The position numbers and the translations under genes were made by a program. Positions 3,155-5,539 of a stretch of DNA of 5,539 bases are shown one piece after another (the stretch's first letter is position 1; every line of letters begins with the position of its first letter). Below the pieces are notes generated by a model. That model made no database searches. It was not told where the DNA came from and saw nothing but the letters and a program-made list of their open reading frames with translations. The stretch comes from Tannerella sp. GTDB taxonomy: Bacteria > Bacteroidota > Bacteroidia > Bacteroidales > Tannerellaceae. The stretch covers positions 1 through 5,539 of the forward strand of contig JAISOP010000138.1 in assembly GCA_031275525.1 (NCBI GenBank). The letters are read 5' to 3'.

Positions 3155-5539
3155 ATGAACAGAAAACTTGCAACAAAATCCAAAGCCCTCTCGCGGAGGG
3201 CTTTCATTGGCCGGGCAGCGCTGGGAACGGCAGCCCTGGCGCTCACGCCGGCCAACAGCCTGCTGGCCGGGCCGGCCAAATCCGGCTGGCCGGCAAATGC
3301 GAAGAAATACCGCATTTACATGATCGGCCATGCCCACCTGGACGTGGTCTGGCTCTGGCCGTGGCACGAGGGGCTGGCCGTGGCGCACAGCACGTTCCGT
3401 TCGGTGCTCGACCGGATGAAGGAAACGCCCGACCTGGTCTTCACCTCCAGCTCGGCGCTCTACTACCGGTGGGTGGCCGAAAACGACCCCGATATGCTGA
3501 CGGAAATCCGCCGGCGGGTGGCCGAAGGACGCTGGAACATCGTCGGCGGCTGGTGGATCGAACCGGACACGAACATCCCCTCCGGCGAATCCATGGTACG
3601 GCAGGGGCTGTACGGGCAGCGCACGTTTGAAAAGCTGCTCGGGCGGCGTGCCACGGTTGCCTTTACGGCCGACTCCTTCGGCCATGCCGGCACCCTGCCC
3701 CAGATATTCAGGCTCCAGGGCATGGAAGGCTACGTCTTCATGCGTCCGGGCGAGGGCGAGAAACACCTGCCGGCCAACCTCTTCTGGTGGGAATCGCCCG
3801 ACGGCACCCGCCTCCTGGCCTACCGCATCCATCACCACTACGGCAGCCTGGACCAGGGCGAAGGCCGTACCACGCGCGACGACATCTGCCAGGCGGCAGC
3901 CTACCTCCCGGAGCATCCGGTACCGATGATCATGAAGTTCTTCGGCGTGGGCGACCACGGCGGCGGCCCCTCCCGTGCGCATATCCGGGTTATCGGTGCC
4001 GTCAGGCAGGAAAAAGACGCCCCGGCGATCTTCCACAGCAGCATCGACCGCTATTTCAGCGACGTGCGGCAGCACGACCTCAGCCGCCTCCCGGTTGTCA
4101 GGGACGACCTCCAGCACCACGCGCCCGGATGCTATACGGCCGACAGCGCCATCAAACGCAACAACCGCCTGGCGGAAGCCGCCCTCGTGACGGCCGAAAA
4201 GATCGCCGCCGCAGGATCGGTCTTCTGGAAGGTGCGCTACCCCAAAGCGCAGTTCGACGACGCCTGGGAAAAGATCCTTTTCCTCCAGTTCCACGACAGC
4301 ATGGCCGGCACGTCGCTCGTCTCTCACTGCCAGTATGCGAAACACGGATACGGCCATGCGCTCGACATCGCGGAAGACGTCACCTACCTCGCCGTCCAGA
4401 AACTGGAATGGCAGGTGCCCGCCGAAGACCCCGACGCGCAGTACATGCTCCTGTTCAACCCCCATGCCTGGGAATACCGGGGACTGGTGCGTTGCGAAGG
4501 CAACCGCGGGAGCACCTGCTTTACGGACGACCGGGGGCGCGTGCTGCCCTCGCAGTGGATCACCGGACAGGCGCAGACGCACGGCCGGCATACGCTCCTG
4601 CTGCAAGTCGCCGTCCCCCCGACGGGATACTGCCAGATCCGCGGCCTCGCCTGCGAATCGCCCGGCGAGGCCGCCCCGGCTGTGCAACAGGACGCACGCC
4701 GGCTGGAAAACGAATACTACGTGCTGACCGTTTCCGACAGCGGAACGATCGGCCTGTTGGATAAGGAGACCGGGCGGCAGGTGTTTGCCGGCGGCGAGAC
4801 GGGAGGCCGGGCGGTGGTGATCGACGACCCGAGCGACACGTGGAGCCACGACGTCCGGGCGTTTGACCGCGAGGCGGGCGCCTTCGGCCACGCCGACGTC
4901 AAACCGCTGCACAGCGGCGGCACCCTGCAAGGCACCCTCCGCGTGACGACCACCTTCGGACGGTCGACGCTGACCGTCGACTGGTCGCTGACCGCCGGCT
5001 CGCGGCGCATCGACGCCGACGTCAAACTCGACTGGCACGAACGGCTGAAAATGCTCAAGTTCTCGTTTCCCGCCGACGTGGCCGATCCGGTACCGACCTA
5101 CGAAAGCCCCTACGGCTTCATCGTCCGCCGGCCAAACGGCGACGAAGACCCCGGCCACCGCTGGGTCGACCTCTCCGGCCGCCACTCCGGCCAGCCCTGC
5201 GGCCTGACCCTCCTCAACGATGCCAAATACGGCTACAGCGTCTCCGGAAACGACCTCCGCCTGTCCGTCGTCCGTTCGCCCGTATACGCCCACCACCAGC
5301 CCAAGCCGCTCCTGCCCGACGCTGAATATGAATGGATGGACCAGGGCATACAGACCTTTCGCATGGCGCTCGTCCCTCACCGCGGCAGCTGGCAGGAGGC
5401 GCACATCCCCCGCATGGCCGAGGAGTTCATGACCCCGCCCGTCTCCATCTACCAGGGCATTCATCCGGGAACGATGCCCGCATCCGGTTCGTTTCTGGAG
5501 GTCGACGCGCCGAACGTGATCCTGACCGCCCTGAAAAAA
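3155..5539 (+). CDS. GH38 alpha-mannosidase, Tat-exported, 3'-truncated by the window edge
   Basis: The frame is open for 795 codons from ATG 3155 to the last base, with no stop. Residues 1-39 form a twin-arginine signal: basic start, SRRAFIG (13-19), then a hydrophobic ALGTAALALTP run; there is no lipobox Cys, so a soluble periplasmic enzyme is expected. The catalytic domain opens with GHAHLDVVW (58-66), where H61 and D63 should bind zinc. TADSFGHAG holds the predicted nucleophile and metal ligand D173. FGVGDHGGGP (263-272) holds a likely acid/base D267. FHDSMAGTS (379-387) supplies the last metal ligand, H380. Roles are transferred from characterised GH38 enzymes. The C-terminal beta domains show NPHAW (435-439), LENEYY (from 517), DWHERLKMLKF (from 626) and YESPYGFIVRR (from 649). 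The last residues, NVILTALKK, match the family's late domain, so perhaps 80-200 residues are missing. It should release alpha-linked mannose from host N-glycans or mannans. Third codon positions are far richer in G/C than in the upstream operon. Confidence 0.93.
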   Translation, partial: MNRKLATKSKALSRRAFIGRAALGTAALALTPANSLLAGPAKSGWPANAKKYRIYMIGHAHLDVVWLWPWHEGLAVAHSTFRSVLDRMKETPDLVFTSSSALYYRWVAENDPDMLTEIRRRVAEGRWNIVGGWWIEPDTNIPSGESMVRQGLYGQRTFEKLLGRRATVAFTADSFGHAGTLPQIFRLQGMEGYVFMRPGEGEKHLPANLFWWESPDGTRLLAYRIHHHYGSLDQGEGRTTRDDICQAAAYLPEHPVPMIMKFFGVGDHGGGPSRAHIRVIGAVRQEKDAPAIFHSSIDRYFSDVRQHDLSRLPVVRDDLQHHAPGCYTADSAIKRNNRLAEAALVTAEKIAAAGSVFWKVRYPKAQFDDAWEKILFLQFHDSMAGTSLVSHCQYAKHGYGHALDIAEDVTYLAVQKLEWQVPAEDPDAQYMLLFNPHAWEYRGLVRCEGNRGSTCFTDDRGRVLPSQWITGQAQTHGRHTLLLQVAVPPTGYCQIRGLACESPGEAAPAVQQDARRLENEYYVLTVSDSGTIGLLDKETGRQVFAGGETGGRAVVIDDPSDTWSHDVRAFDREAGAFGHADVKPLHSGGTLQGTLRVTTTFGRSTLTVDWSLTAGSRRIDADVKLDWHERLKMLKFSFPADVADPVPTYESPYGFIVRRPNGDEDPGHRWVDLSGRHSGQPCGLTLLNDAKYGYSVSGNDLRLSVVRSPVYAHHQPKPLLPDAEYEWMDQGIQTFRMALVPHRGSWQEAHIPRMAEEFMTPPVSIYQGIHPGTMPASGSFLEVDAPNVILTALKK
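3182..3204 (+). promoter_or_regulatory. Perfect 9-bp hairpin inside the mannosidase signal-peptide codons
   Basis: AAAGCCCTC (3182-3190) and GAGGGCTTT (3196-3204) are perfect inverted repeats around a TCGCG loop, followed by CATT. The layout resembles a bidirectional intrinsic terminator, yet it lies 27 nt inside the coding sequence and covers codons 10-17, including the Tat arginines. The signal peptide is convincing, and the next in-frame Met (residue 56) would remove it, so I keep the start at 3155. The hairpin may act as a translation-dependent attenuator, may tune translation, or may be chance. Confidence 0.4.

Noticed and set aside
3320..3322. Alternative mannosidase start at Met 56, which would leave the 3182-3204 hairpin in the untranslated leader
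   Set aside because: This would remove a convincing Tat signal peptide and begin only five residues before the first metal ligand, cutting into the first strand of the catalytic domain.
3098..5464. A 788-codon open frame on the minus strand covering nearly the whole mannosidase gene
   Set aside because: The plus strand here encodes an unmistakable GH38 enzyme with every key motif. The antisense frame is open because G/C-ending codons on the plus strand rarely create antisense stops. Its product is low-complexity (Val-, Gly-, Ala- and Arg-rich) without family motifs.

Overview
The window looks like a chromosomal segment from the phylum Bacteroidota, most likely the order Bacteroidales. This rests on three things: a TAnnTTTG-type -7 promoter box (TATTTTTG) 24 nt before a start codon, A/T-rich start contexts without Shine-Dalgarno sequences, and an exported GH38 mannosidase of the kind common in gut Bacteroidales. 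No species call is possible from the sequence alone.

Positions 1-444 hold no convincing gene. They contain three copies of an approximately 58-bp core repeat (106-163 forward, 248-304 inverted, 329-386 forward) with tails running into T-tracts. Each unit has two mini-hairpins built on the same GCTAAAGC core. Positions 445-805 are a graveyard of mobile or accessory genes. A minus-strand coiled-coil C-terminus (445 to about 640) abuts, tail outward, a plus-strand remnant of an ISAs1-type transposase C-terminus (645-791), which is followed by a plausible IS right end near 805.

From about 848 to 3028 there is a tight plus-strand operon: an unrecognised 247-aa soluble, probably helical protein (880-1623), a GtrA-family membrane protein overlapping it by 14 nt (1610-2041), and, 6 nt later, a GtrB/DPM1-like family 2 glycosyltransferase with two C-terminal membrane helices (2048-3028). 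In the known Gtr logic, the glycosyltransferase charges undecaprenyl phosphate with a sugar on the cytoplasmic face, and GtrA helps flip it for transfer to a surface glycan. The first gene has no assigned role and is the most promising unknown.

A 126-bp gap with a GC-rich hairpin separates this operon from a long plus-strand gene that starts at 3155 and runs open to the window edge (795 codons, no stop). It encodes a Tat-type signal peptide followed by a GH38 alpha-mannosidase with all expected metal-binding and catalytic motifs. This gene is strikingly richer in G/C at third codon positions than the operon before it, which also produces a very long but spurious antisense reading frame. No clear undescribed system is proven here. 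The best leads are the unknown gene coupled to GtrA/GtrB, the two-hairpin repeat family, and a terminator-like hairpin inside the mannosidase signal-peptide codons.
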